Below are positions 8,171-15,491 of a DNA stretch of 46,848 nt, piece after piece. The notes under the pieces are model-generated. The model had not been told where the DNA came from. It did not search any database and saw nothing but the letters and a program-made list of their open reading frames with translations. Positions within the stretch are counted from its first letter, which is position 1. Each line of letters opens with the position of its first letter. This stretch comes from RGIG3077 sp045541475 (GTDB lineage: Bacteria > Bacillota > Clostridia > Oscillospirales > Ruminococcaceae), in the NCBI GenBank assembly GCA_045541475.1, contig JAZQJI010000042.1, forward strand, positions 1 to 46,848. Direction: 5' to 3'. The translations under genes and the position numbers were made by a program.

Positions 8171-9838
8171 TTAATTATCCGATTTTACTATAATGTCTTC
8201 CATGCTGCCGCCCGGCGGAAGTATAGGAAGAACAAATTCGTCCTTATCAATTGCGCAGTCAATAACATAAGGGCCGTTATATTCAAAAGCGTTTTTCAGC
8301 GCTTCGTCAAGTTCTTCCACTGTCGAAACAGCCTCGCCGTTTGCACCAAACGATTTTGCAAGCGCGGTAAAATCTGTTTTGCGGTTTAACACTGTATTGG
8401 AGTAGTGCTTGTTGTAAAACATCGTTTGCCATTGGCGCACCATGCCCAAAACTCCGTTGTTCATTATTATAATAACTACGGGCACGTTGTATGTAACTGC
8501 GGTTGCAAGCTCGTTCAAATTCATGCCAAAGCTTCCGTCGCCCGTTACAAGAACGCTTCGCTCTTGTGTGCCGAATGTCGCGCCGATTGCCGCACCCAAC
8601 CCAAAACCCATTGTGCCAAGTCCGCCGCTTGATACAAAGCGTCTTGCGGTTTTTAAAACCAAATTCTGTGCCGACCACATTTGGTGTTGACCTACATCGG
8701 TAACAACAGCCGTGTTTTCTCCCAAGTATTTATTTAACGTCAAAATAGCATTGCGTGGTGTAAGTGTTTGCCTGTTATCAAGCTGTTGGATTTCTTCTGC
8801 TTTAAACTCGTTGATTTTTTTCTGCCACTCTTCTTTTTCGGTTTTGTTTATCAGCGGCAACATATTTTTTAGCGTTTGCTTTACATCACCGCGCAAACCG
8901 CAAACTGCGTTAACTGTTTTGCAAAGCTCCGAACCGTCAACATCGATGTGCACTATTTTTGCCTTTGTTGCAAACTTTGCACGGTTGCCTGTAACACGGT
9001 CGTTAAATCTTACACCTAAAGATATGATCACATCGGCCTTGTGCATTGCCATTGATGACGCATAATGACCATGCATACCCTGCATGCCCAAAAATCGAGG
9101 ATGATTTGTGGGTATGCCTGAAATGCCCATTAACGAACAGCCTATCGGTGCATCAATTTTCTCTGACAGTTCAAGCATTTCAGCCTGCGCATTTGCCGTT
9201 ACTACACCGCCGCCGTAATAAATGTACGGTCTTTTGGCGGCGTTAATAATTTCTGCTGCCTCTTTTATGCGGATATCTTTTGCGGCAAGCGGTTGTGCAA
9301 CGCTAAAAGCCGTGCTTGGTTGGTATTCGCATTCTGCAATCTGCACATCTTTGGGTATATCAATCAACACAGGACCCGGTCTGCCCGATTTTGCAAGATA
9401 AAACGCTTCTCGCACGGTATCTGCCAAATTTTCAACCGTGCTTACAAAATAGTTGTGCTTTGTTATGGGAAGAGTTATACCTGTTATGTCAATTTCCTGA
9501 AAACTGTCCGAGCCGATTTGTGTTGTGGGCACATTGCCGCAAATTGCAAGCAGTGGTATTGAATCAAGATAGGCTGTTGCAATGCCCGTTACAAGATTTG
9601 TTGCTCCCGGGCCCGAAGTTGATATTACAACGCCAACCTCGCCCGTTGTTCTTGCAAAGCCATCTGCTGCGTGGGTAGCTCCTTGCTCGTGCGCGGTTAA
9701 AATATGGTTTATTTCGTCTTGATATTTATACAAACTGTCGTAGACGTTGAGTATCTGGCCGCCCGGATAACCAAATACGGTTTTGCAGCCAAGCTCAATT
9801 AAAGTCTTTATCACTATATCCGCACCGGTTAAAATCAT
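8171..9838 (-). CDS. ilvB: acetolactate synthase large (catalytic) subunit
   Basis: ThDP-dependent condensation of pyruvate with pyruvate or 2-ketobutyrate, the first common step of valine, leucine and isoleucine synthesis. It has 555 residues. The N-terminal ThDP domain shows GYPGGQILNVYDSL and the catalytic Glu in AHEQGA. The C-terminal ThDP-binding motif is GDGSFGMNLNELATAV, ending in NN. It starts 1 nt after the ridA stop and is translationally coupled to it. No small regulatory subunit (ilvN) lies beside it, so that is elsewhere or absent. A long leader with an intrinsic terminator precedes the operon. Confidence 0.95.
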   Translation of the reverse strand: MILTGADIVIKTLIELGCKTVFGYPGGQILNVYDSLYKYQDEINHILTAHEQGATHAADGFARTTGEVGVVISTSGPGATNLVTGIATAYLDSIPLLAICGNVPTTQIGSDSFQEIDITGITLPITKHNYFVSTVENLADTVREAFYLAKSGRPGPVLIDIPKDVQIAECEYQPSTAFSVAQPLAAKDIRIKEAAEIINAAKRPYIYYGGGVVTANAQAEMLELSEKIDAPIGCSLMGISGIPTNHPRFLGMQGMHGHYASSMAMHKADVIISLGVRFNDRVTGNRAKFATKAKIVHIDVDGSELCKTVNAVCGLRGDVKQTLKNMLPLINKTEKEEWQKKINEFKAEEIQQLDNRQTLTPRNAILTLNKYLGENTAVVTDVGQHQMWSAQNLVLKTARRFVSSGGLGTMGFGLGAAIGATFGTQERSVLVTGDGSFGMNLNELATAVTYNVPVVIIIMNNGVLGMVRQWQTMFYNKHYSNTVLNRKTDFTALAKSFGANGEAVSTVEELDEALKNAFEYNGPYVIDCAIDKDEFVLPILPPGGSMEDIIVKSDN

Positions 9839-9839
9839 G

Positions 9840-10220
9840 TCAGCACTCCCTTTCTGCTACAACCTCTACCTCAACTAAGGCGTTTTTGGGCAGTTTTTGT
9901 ACTGCCACGCATGAGCGGGCAGGCTTGTTTACAAAGTATTGTGAGTATACCTCGTTAAATGCGGCAAAATCAGCCATATCGCTTAAATAGCAAACTGTTT
10001 TTACAACCTTTTCAAGAGAACTGCCTGCGGCTTGCAGAACAGCGCTTAAATTTTTGCATACCCTGTGTGTTTGCTCGGCTATGCTATCGCCTTCAATCAT
10101 TGCCGTTTCGGGATTAATAGGAATTTGTCCCGATGTAAAAACAAGATTGCCTACAATTTGCGCCTGCGAATATGGACCGATTGCCTCAGGTGCATTTTTT
10201 GTATAAACTTCACTGCTCAT
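9840..10220 (-). CDS. ridA: RidA family enamine/imine deaminase
   Basis: Hydrolyses reactive 2-aminoacrylate and 2-iminobutanoate released by PLP enzymes such as threonine dehydratase, giving pyruvate or 2-ketobutyrate. It has 126 residues, family length. It carries SGQIPINPETA near residue 30 and the conserved Arg in PARSCVAVQKLP near residue 102, ending VEVEVVA. It is first in a two-gene operon with ilvB, whose substrate is 2-ketobutyrate, so the pairing makes metabolic sense. Expression is probably controlled by the attenuator-like leader upstream. Confidence 0.95.
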   Translation of the reverse strand: MSSEVYTKNAPEAIGPYSQAQIVGNLVFTSGQIPINPETAMIEGDSIAEQTHRVCKNLSAVLQAAGSSLEKVVKTVCYLSDMADFAAFNEVYSQYFVNKPARSCVAVQKLPKNALVEVEVVAEREC

Positions 10221-10257
10221 AAGTGTGTTTGCCTTTCAATATTGATTTTTTGCTTTT

Positions 10258-10299
10258 AAACAAAGAACCCGTCCCAAAGCTTTAAACTTTGAGACGGGT
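10258..10299 (-). terminator. intrinsic terminator in the ridA leader (attenuator)
   Basis: Minus strand ACCCGTCTCAAAG pairs with CTTTGGGACGGGT around a 7-nt loop, followed by TCTTTGTTT. One pair is U-G on the minus strand but would be C-A on the plus strand, so it is built for the minus transcript. It ends about 40 nt before the ridA start. Confidence 0.8.
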
Positions 10300-10335
10300 G
10301 TAAATAATCGTCGTTATCCGCACTTGCTGTACCGC

Positions 10336-10392
10336 TTAAATTGCGGATACAAATATTTGCTGCATCTTCGAAATTTGACAAATTTCACGCAT
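10336..10392 (-). other. possible 18-codon leader peptide rich in Ile
   Basis: ATG to TAA encodes MREICQISKMQQIFVSAI: four Ile and one Val in 18 residues, ending 36 nt before the terminator stem. No Shine-Dalgarno sequence precedes the ATG, and the frame stays open for about 24 codons further upstream without a good start. Low confidence. Confidence 0.25.
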
Positions 10393-10558
10393 TAACGCAG
10401 CTTGTTCGGTTAATAGTGCTGATATGTTTTTTGCTTTCTGCTTGTAAGCGATGGGATGCTTTGCAGTTGTTTATCCGGATTGCACATCCCCTTCGATTTT
10501 CTGAAAAATCCGTTGGAGATTCCGTCTTTGGCATTGCCTATATATTTAATTTGGCTAC

Positions 10559-10587
10559 ATTATATCATTTTAATATATTAATGTCAA
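10559..10587 (-). promoter_or_regulatory. sigma-A promoter of ridA-ilvB
   Basis: Minus strand TTGACA (10582-10587), 17-bp spacer, TATAAT (10559-10564). Confidence 0.9.
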
Positions 10588-10664
10588 CACCATTTTTGCA
10601 AACAAATGATTAACCGCGCAAACGATATACAGGCTGAGCTTTTTGCGTATAGTATTTGTTCACA

Positions 10665-11216
10665 TCAAACTGCTACTGTTAAGCGTTCGATAGTGCGACC
10701 TTTTTCAAACTGGCGCATATAAGCGTCAGTACATTTTTTGTATTTAGCAAAAGTATTTTCAGCTTTTTGCACATCACCGTAAACCTTCCAGTGACCAACG
10801 CATTTGCAATCCTTTGCTTTGTTTTCGATAAATCCGCAGACATCTTCGGGCGGATATCCGAGAAACAGCCCGATTTCGTGTGGGAATTCCTCGTTTTCTT
10901 TCAAACGTGAAATCAAATGCAATATGCATTTTGAAGGGAATTCGCAGGAGTAGCCGTTTTTGCTTAAAATTTCAATCGCATCATTATCAAGCAAATCGCC
11001 CTTTAGCTTTTTGGGGCGATAAACGTAAATCAACGCTCTGCCATCAACAATACGCAATGGTAAAATGCGCAAGCCTTTGCCTGCAAGCTTTTTGTTCAGT
11101 ATTCTTATATTTTCATAAAGCTGTTCAATTGAAACGCATGAACAGCTGAATATATTACCCGTTTTAAGTCCTGCCAGTGTTGGCGAGCAATGACGGATTA
11201 CCATTTCTTCAGACAT
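10665..11216 (-). CDS. DUF3793 family protein
   Basis: The 183-residue protein matches the DUF3793 pattern from memory: HCSPTLAGLKTGNIF at the N-terminus, LRILPL and ALIYVYRP in the middle, and FPHEIGLFLGYPPEDVCGFI followed by HWKVYGD near the C-terminus. It has about seven cysteines and no membrane segment. The biochemical role of this family is unknown to me; relatives often sit near flavodoxin or iron-related genes. The start at 11216 follows AAGGAAGGA. It lies downstream of a 44-codon membrane peptide in a unit with three GTTAGC palindromes, so metal control is likely. No clear terminator was found after it. Confidence 0.8.
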   Translation of the reverse strand: MSEEMVIRHCSPTLAGLKTGNIFSCSCVSIEQLYENIRILNKKLAGKGLRILPLRIVDGRALIYVYRPKKLKGDLLDNDAIEILSKNGYSCEFPSKCILHLISRLKENEEFPHEIGLFLGYPPEDVCGFIENKAKDCKCVGHWKVYGDVQKAENTFAKYKKCTDAYMRQFEKGRTIERLTVAV

Positions 11217-11234
11217 ATAATCCTTCCTTTCTGA

Positions 11235-11250
11235 GTTAGCGTGCGCTAAC
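11235..11250. promoter_or_regulatory. GTTAGC palindrome 1
   Basis: GTTAGCGTGCGCTAAC, a perfect 16-bp palindrome between the small ORF and DUF3793. It is followed by CCGACATT, as is palindrome 2. The TTAG...CTAA form recalls DtxR/IdeR-type operators. Confidence 0.55.
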
Positions 11251-11256
11251 CCGACA

Positions 11257-11391
11257 TTATGAAGAAAAGTTCTGCTTTTGTGTGGCGGAATAAACCTTAC
11301 TTTTTAATATTTCACTGCAGAGCGTTTTTATTCTTGCGCAAAAAAACGTAACGCCCACACAAATGCATAGAGAAATCACAAATTCAAACAT
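11257..11391 (-). CDS. small membrane protein, 44 residues
   Basis: ATG at 11391 preceded by AAAGGAG with 7-nt spacing; stop TAA at 11257-11259. The first 18 residues (FEFVISLCICVGVTFFCA) form one hydrophobic segment with three cysteines, followed by a basic, polar tail. The size and shape resemble the small Cys-containing membrane proteins found with ferrous-iron transporters, but I cannot assign it to a family. It sits between palindromes 2 and 1, in the same unit as DUF3793. The good ribosome site and the neighbours argue that it is real. Confidence 0.6.
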   Translation of the reverse strand: MFEFVISLCICVGVTFFCARIKTLCSEILKSKVYSATQKQNFSS

Positions 11392-11416
11392 ACACTCTGC
11401 TCCTTTCGATACGCAG

Positions 11417-11432
11417 GTTAGCGCATGCTAAC
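11417..11432. promoter_or_regulatory. GTTAGC palindrome 2
   Basis: GTTAGCGCATGCTAAC, followed by CCGACATT. It lies in the 5' leader just before the 44-aa ORF. Confidence 0.55.
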
Positions 11433-11461
11433 CCGACATTGTATTAAATGCCACCGTTTTG

Positions 11462-11477
11462 GTTAGCGGCGGCTAAC
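11462..11477. promoter_or_regulatory. GTTAGC palindrome 3 at the transcription start
   Basis: GTTAGCGGCGGCTAAC. It begins about 11 bp downstream of the -10 box of the minus-strand promoter, over the expected start site, an ideal place for a repressor. Confidence 0.6.
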
Positions 11478-11488
11478 TTTCTATATAT

Positions 11489-11517
11489 ATTATAATACAG
11501 CCCAGAGATTTTGTCAA
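11489..11517 (-). promoter_or_regulatory. sigma-A promoter of the small ORF-DUF3793 unit
   Basis: Minus strand TTGACA (11512-11517), 17-bp spacer, TATAAT (11489-11494). Confidence 0.9.
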
Positions 11518-11582
11518 TATATTTTTTAAATAAAAATGCCAAAAGATTTAGCCCATCAGCCAAAACTGAATAATATTTTGTG

Positions 11583-11611
11583 TTTACATCAGTGTGATTT
11601 TGTGGTAGAAT
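11583..11611 (+). promoter_or_regulatory. promoter of the GH27 gene
   Basis: TTTACA (11583-11588), 17-bp spacer, TAGAAT (11606-11611). The -35 lies within TGTTTACA, similar to the half-site seen at the GH31 and GH36 promoters. Confidence 0.7.
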
Positions 11612-11649
11612 TATCGTGATGAAAATTTGAATTAAAAGGAGATTTTTAT

Positions 11650-12912
11650 ATGATAGCACAAACACCGCCTATGGGTTGGAACAGCTGGGATTGCTACGGC
11701 GCAGCCGTTACGGAAGATATTGTTCGTGCCAATGCGGAATTTATGGCAAAGAACCTGAAAAAATACGGTTGGGAGTATATTGTGGTGGATATTCAATGGA
11801 GCCAGCCAACTGCTGATAATCACGAATATCACCCATTTGCTGAACTTTGTATGGATGAGTATTCCCGTCTTATTCCCGCTGCAAACCGTTTTCCATCATC
11901 TGCCGATGGCAAGGGTTTTGCACCTTTGGCTGATTACGTACACTCGCTTGGGCTGAAATTTGGTATACATATTATGCGAGGCATACCAAGGCAGGCGGTG
12001 CACCGCAACACTGCCATTAAAGGCAGCGATAGAACCGCAAGGCAAATTGCAAAAACCGCATCAATCTGCCAATGGAATACTGATATGTACGGCGTTGATA
12101 CCGAAAAGGACGGCGCAAGGGAATATTACGAAAGCTTATTTGAACTTTACGCTTCGTGGGGGGTTGATTTCATCAAGATAGATGATATTTGCCGTGAAAT
12201 GCCGCATTGCGAAAGCGAACTTGTGATGATAAGCGACGTTTTGAAAAATTGCGGTCGTGATATAGTTTTCAGCCTTTCGCCCGGGCCTGCTGTGCTCGAA
12301 AAAGCAGAGCTTTACAAGCAAACTGCTAATATGTGGCGTATTACCGACGATTTTTGGGATAAATGGGAATTGCTTTACAATATGTTTGAGCGTGCAGAAA
12401 AATGGTGCATACACGCTGCGCCCGGACATTTTCCTGATTGTGATATGCTGCCCATTGGTGCGATTTTGCAGGATTATGACGAAAATATCGTGACAAAATT
12501 TACAAAAGATGAGCAAATAACCATGATGACGTTGTGGTGCATCGCACGTTCTCCATTGATGATTGGCGGCGAAATGACAAAGTTTGATGATTTTACAATG
12601 AGCTTGCTGACTAACGCTGAGCTTATTGAAATGCTTGATAATTCGCACTCGGCACACCCTCTTTTCAGAAAAATCGTTGACGGCAATGAACAGATTGCGT
12701 GGTTTGCTTCGCACACAAACGGCAAGGATTATTACATTGCGTTGTTTAATGCGGGTGAAAGTGAATGTGAAATTTCTGCACAGCTTCCGTTTGCCGCTGA
12801 TTTTGCCGTGCTTGATGTGTGGAAAAAATCTGCTTTAAGCGACGTGAATAATTCTATATCGGCAACGGTTGCTCCTCACGGAGCAGTGCTTTACAAGTTG
12901 ACAAGAAAGTAA
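11650..12912 (+). CDS. GH27 family glycoside hydrolase, probable alpha-galactosidase
   Basis: Would release terminal alpha-galactose (or alpha-GalNAc / beta-L-arabinopyranose, as some GH27 members do) from oligosaccharides. The 420 residues form a (beta/alpha)8 barrel plus a C-terminal beta domain. The N-terminus has the family signature TPPMGWNSWDCYG. The likely nucleophile is Asp178 in DFIKIDD; the likely acid/base is Asp234 (or 233) in RITDDFWD. There is no signal peptide, so it is cytoplasmic and acts on imported sugars. Ribosome site AAAAGGAG; single-gene unit with its own promoter, ending at a terminator shared with convergent gap. Substrate is not certain from sequence. Confidence 0.85.
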   Translation: MIAQTPPMGWNSWDCYGAAVTEDIVRANAEFMAKNLKKYGWEYIVVDIQWSQPTADNHEYHPFAELCMDEYSRLIPAANRFPSSADGKGFAPLADYVHSLGLKFGIHIMRGIPRQAVHRNTAIKGSDRTARQIAKTASICQWNTDMYGVDTEKDGAREYYESLFELYASWGVDFIKIDDICREMPHCESELVMISDVLKNCGRDIVFSLSPGPAVLEKAELYKQTANMWRITDDFWDKWELLYNMFERAEKWCIHAAPGHFPDCDMLPIGAILQDYDENIVTKFTKDEQITMMTLWCIARSPLMIGGEMTKFDDFTMSLLTNAELIEMLDNSHSAHPLFRKIVDGNEQIAWFASHTNGKDYYIALFNAGESECEISAQLPFAADFAVLDVWKKSALSDVNNSISATVAPHGAVLYKLTRK

Positions 12913-12934
12913 AGGCTAATATTAAAAAAACAAA

Positions 12935-12963
12935 ACGGACCTTGGAAAATATCCAAGGTCCGT
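12935..12963 (-). terminator. bidirectional terminator between GH27 and gap
   Basis: Perfect 12-bp stem ACGGACCTTGGA / TCCAAGGTCCGT with a 5-nt loop. The T-run TTTGTTTTTTT is on the minus strand (after gap); the plus side has AATTTGTT. Confidence 0.9.
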
Positions 12964-13007
12964 AATTTGTTATATCATCATTGCCAAAGATTTTGGCGTG
13001 TCAGTTC

Positions 13008-14045
13008 TTAGCCAAGTTCAGCAAAGTACTTGATTGTTCTTACCATCTGGCTTGTGTAGCTGTTCTCGTTATCGTACCAAGAAACAACCTGAACCTGATA
13101 AAGATCTTCGCCGATAGCGCTAACCATTGTCTGTGTAGCATCGAAGAGAGAGCCGTATCTCATGCCGATAACGTCAGAAGAAACGATCTGGTCTTCGTTG
13201 TAACCGAAGGATTCGGAAGCAGCAGCCTTCATTGCAGCGTTGATGCCTTCCTTAGTAACGTTTGCACCCTTAACAACAGCTGTAAGGATTGTTGTAGAAC
13301 CTGTGGGAACAGGAACTCTCTGTGCGCTACCGATGAGCTTGCCGTTGAGTTCGGGAATAACAAGACCGATAGCCTTAGCAGCACCTGTGGAGTTGGGAAC
13401 GATGTTAGCAGCACCAGCTCTTGCTCTTCTGAGGTCGCCCTTTCTGTGAGGTCCGTCAAGGATCATCTGGTCGCCTGTGTAAGCGTGAATTGTGGTCATG
13501 ATACCGCTCTGGATAGCAGCGTAATCGTTAAGAGCCTTAGCCATAGGAGCAAGGCAGTTTGTTGTGCAGGAAGCAGCAGAGATGATTGTATCATCAGCTG
13601 TGAGTGTGCCTTCGTTTACAGAGTAAACGATTGTGGGAAGATCGTTGCCTGCGGGAGCAGAGATAACAACCTTCTTAGCACCTGCATCGATGTGAGCCTG
13701 TGACTTTTCCTTTGAGCAGTAGAAACCTGTGCATTCGAGAACTACGTCAACACCGATTTCGCCCCAGGGAAGTTCAGCAGCGTTAGCCTTAGCATAAATT
13801 GTAAGAGTTTTGCCGTCAACAGTGAGTGTACCAGCTTCGTCATCAGCAACTACAGTGTGAAGATTCTCGCCGATTGTTCCGCAGTAGCCGCCCTGAGCGG
13901 TATCGTACTTGAGAAGCTGAGCGAGCATTGAGGGCTTTGTAAGGTCGTTGATAGCAACTACCTCGTAACCTTCTGCACCAAACATCTGTCTGAATGCAAG
14001 ACGGCCGATACGGCCAAAACCATTAATTGCAACTTTAACTGACAT
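13008..14045 (-). CDS. gap: glyceraldehyde-3-phosphate dehydrogenase, type I
   Basis: Glycolytic, NAD-dependent oxidation of glyceraldehyde-3-phosphate; cytoplasmic. It has 345 residues. The N-terminal Rossmann motif is INGFGRIGR; the active-site Cys lies in SAASCTTNCLAP, with the catalytic His in TTIHAYTGDQ. The C-terminus has SWYDNENSY. Ribosome site GGAGGATT. Codons look restricted, as expected of a highly expressed gene. It is a single-gene unit. Confidence 0.97.
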   Translation of the reverse strand: MSVKVAINGFGRIGRLAFRQMFGAEGYEVVAINDLTKPSMLAQLLKYDTAQGGYCGTIGENLHTVVADDEAGTLTVDGKTLTIYAKANAAELPWGEIGVDVVLECTGFYCSKEKSQAHIDAGAKKVVISAPAGNDLPTIVYSVNEGTLTADDTIISAASCTTNCLAPMAKALNDYAAIQSGIMTTIHAYTGDQMILDGPHRKGDLRRARAGAANIVPNSTGAAKAIGLVIPELNGKLIGSAQRVPVPTGSTTILTAVVKGANVTKEGINAAMKAAASESFGYNEDQIVSSDVIGMRYGSLFDATQTMVSAIGEDLYQVQVVSWYDNENSYTSQMVRTIKYFAELG

Positions 14046-14112
14046 GATTAAAATCCTCCGTTTGAGTTTTTTATTTACACAACTGTCATTTTGCAGCTGT
14101 ATTACTTTATAT

Positions 14113-14140
14113 TTTATACCAAGATAAAGAAAAATTCAAG
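14113..14140 (-). promoter_or_regulatory. possible promoter of gap
   Basis: Minus strand CTTGAA (14135-14140), 16-bp spacer, TATAAA (14113-14118). Confidence 0.45.
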
Positions 14141-14239
14141 TGCTTTGACAAAAAAGTAACAAAATTTTCTTATTGCACAGAATTTTTTTTAAAATTGTGC
14201 CCGTTTCGTAGAAATAAGACAAAAATTTCCAAAAATCTA

Positions 14240-14268
14240 TTTACTTATTTATTGTGTTGAGGTATAAT
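14240..14268 (+). promoter_or_regulatory. promoter of the PAS/kinase-like gene
   Basis: TTTACT (14240-14245), 17-bp spacer, TATAAT (14263-14268). Confidence 0.75.
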
Positions 14269-14314
14269 CATAATTGATAATAACCACCGTTTTGGAAAGA
14301 AAGGAGTGCAGAGT

Positions 14315-15343
14315 ATGGAAAATCTGGAAATGATAAAGCGTGTGTATACCAAGCACCGCCGTGCAGTTATGCTTTTTGATGACAGCGTTAGGCTTGTGTG
14401 GGCTAATGATATGGCTATTGCATACGGACTTATTCTGCAATCCGATGAAATTTCGCAGAATATAAAGGCTTATCCGAATTGCGATTTTAATATCGAAACG
14501 GAAGATTTTAACGGCAAGTGCGAAGTTGAGTATTTTGATAGCGAAGACGGTGCAATATACGTTGCAGAGTTTTTTGGCAACGCCAAAGGCGCAAACAGCA
14601 ATTCTTCCGAAAATTTGCGGCTTGCCGTGCGTGAAGGCATTAACCGTATTACCAACAGTTTGCAAAACGTTTACTTTGATCTTGGTGATAATGCAAAGGA
14701 ACATTTGTTATCGCTGAATTCGAGTATGTCTGGTTGCTATGATGTGCTGCGCAGCCTTGAACTTGCTGATGATATTGCATTGGTTGAGTCGGCAGTGTTT
14801 TTAGAGCTCGTTGAAACGGTCGATTTTTCCAACGTTGTAAAGTTGGTTGCTCATCAGCTATCTGAAGTGGCACAAAGAGCAAAATTTGATATTGAAGAAA
14901 GCTTGCAGGCAGGTGTTTTTACAAAATGCCCCGCACGATTGCTTATCAGCGCAGTTTCTCAGCTTGCATTTCTTGTGCTAAGAAAAAATCCTTACGGCAA
15001 GCTTACGCTTGAGCTTTCTGCCAACAAAAAAACAGCAAAGCTTACAGCAAAATGTCAGCGCAAAAAAAATAAGGCTGCAAACGAGAAAATATCGGACGAC
15101 CGAGTAAATGATGGACATATTGCTTTGTTGTCCCAATCATACCTTGAAAGTTTTGCAAAAAAATGCAACGGCAGGCTGTGCGTTAATGCAAAGGGCGAAA
15201 TTATAGGCTTTGAATTGCCGGTGTGCAAAGCGGAAGATTTAACCTTTTCTTCAGGTGATGAGGGCTTTTATCGCGGAAACAGATTTTCAAAATGCCGTAT
15301 TTTGCTCAGCGGTATTTATAATATTGGCTATTTTGAAGAATAA
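14315..15343 (+). CDS. PAS/histidine-kinase-like protein, probably catalytically inactive
   Basis: The 342-residue soluble protein has an N-terminal PAS-like segment (about 15-85; AVMLFDDSVRLVWANDMA). A helical pair at about 100-155 recalls a dimerisation (DHp) domain, and the C-terminal half (about 165-325) is alpha/beta and kinase-ATPase-like. The phospho-acceptor His and the N, G1 and G2 ATP-binding boxes are not visible, so I read it as a degenerate sensor kinase. The start at 14315 has GAAAGGAG 8 nt upstream; the GTG at 14306 overlaps that site. A separate promoter precedes the next gene. No response regulator lies nearby. Function unknown. Confidence 0.5.
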   Translation: MENLEMIKRVYTKHRRAVMLFDDSVRLVWANDMAIAYGLILQSDEISQNIKAYPNCDFNIETEDFNGKCEVEYFDSEDGAIYVAEFFGNAKGANSNSSENLRLAVREGINRITNSLQNVYFDLGDNAKEHLLSLNSSMSGCYDVLRSLELADDIALVESAVFLELVETVDFSNVVKLVAHQLSEVAQRAKFDIEESLQAGVFTKCPARLLISAVSQLAFLVLRKNPYGKLTLELSANKKTAKLTAKCQRKKNKAANEKISDDRVNDGHIALLSQSYLESFAKKCNGRLCVNAKGEIIGFELPVCKAEDLTFSSGDEGFYRGNRFSKCRILLSGIYNIGYFEE

Positions 15344-15384
15344 TTGAATAATTTGGCAGATTGATATGGTGACAAAAATTGCTC

Positions 15385-15413
15385 TTGAAAAACACCGTAC
15401 AGTCTGCTATAAT
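15385..15413 (+). promoter_or_regulatory. promoter of the acidic-repeat membrane protein gene
   Basis: TTGAAA (15385-15390), 17-bp spacer, TATAAT (15408-15413). It lies inside the N-terminal extension of the longest open frame, which supports the start at 15492. Confidence 0.75.
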
Positions 15414-15491
15414 ATTGAATATAATAATACGGCTTTGGCGCTTGCCGATAATAGCGCATGGCGTAAAGTTTTTTGCGCTAACGGAGTGACT

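Larger units (their letters stand above)
10221..10552 (-). promoter_or_regulatory. long attenuator-type leader of ridA-ilvB
   Basis: About 330 nt lie between the promoter and the ridA start. Visible pairings on the minus strand are GGGATG/CATCCC, GATTTT/AAAATC, ATCCGCA/TGCGGAT (which competes with CCGC/GCGG) and a terminator just before ridA. The T-box core TGGNACCGCG is absent. The ligand or signal is unknown. Confidence 0.6.

Noticed and set aside
10221..10552. T-box riboswitch in the ridA-ilvB leader
   Set aside because: The terminator resembles those of T-boxes, but the TGGNACCGCG core and stem I motifs are missing; GCGGTACAGC is only a weak resemblance.
14315..15343. Functional sensor histidine kinase
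   Set aside because: No phospho-acceptor His in an H-box context and no N/G1/G2 ATP-binding boxes were found; called kinase-like only.
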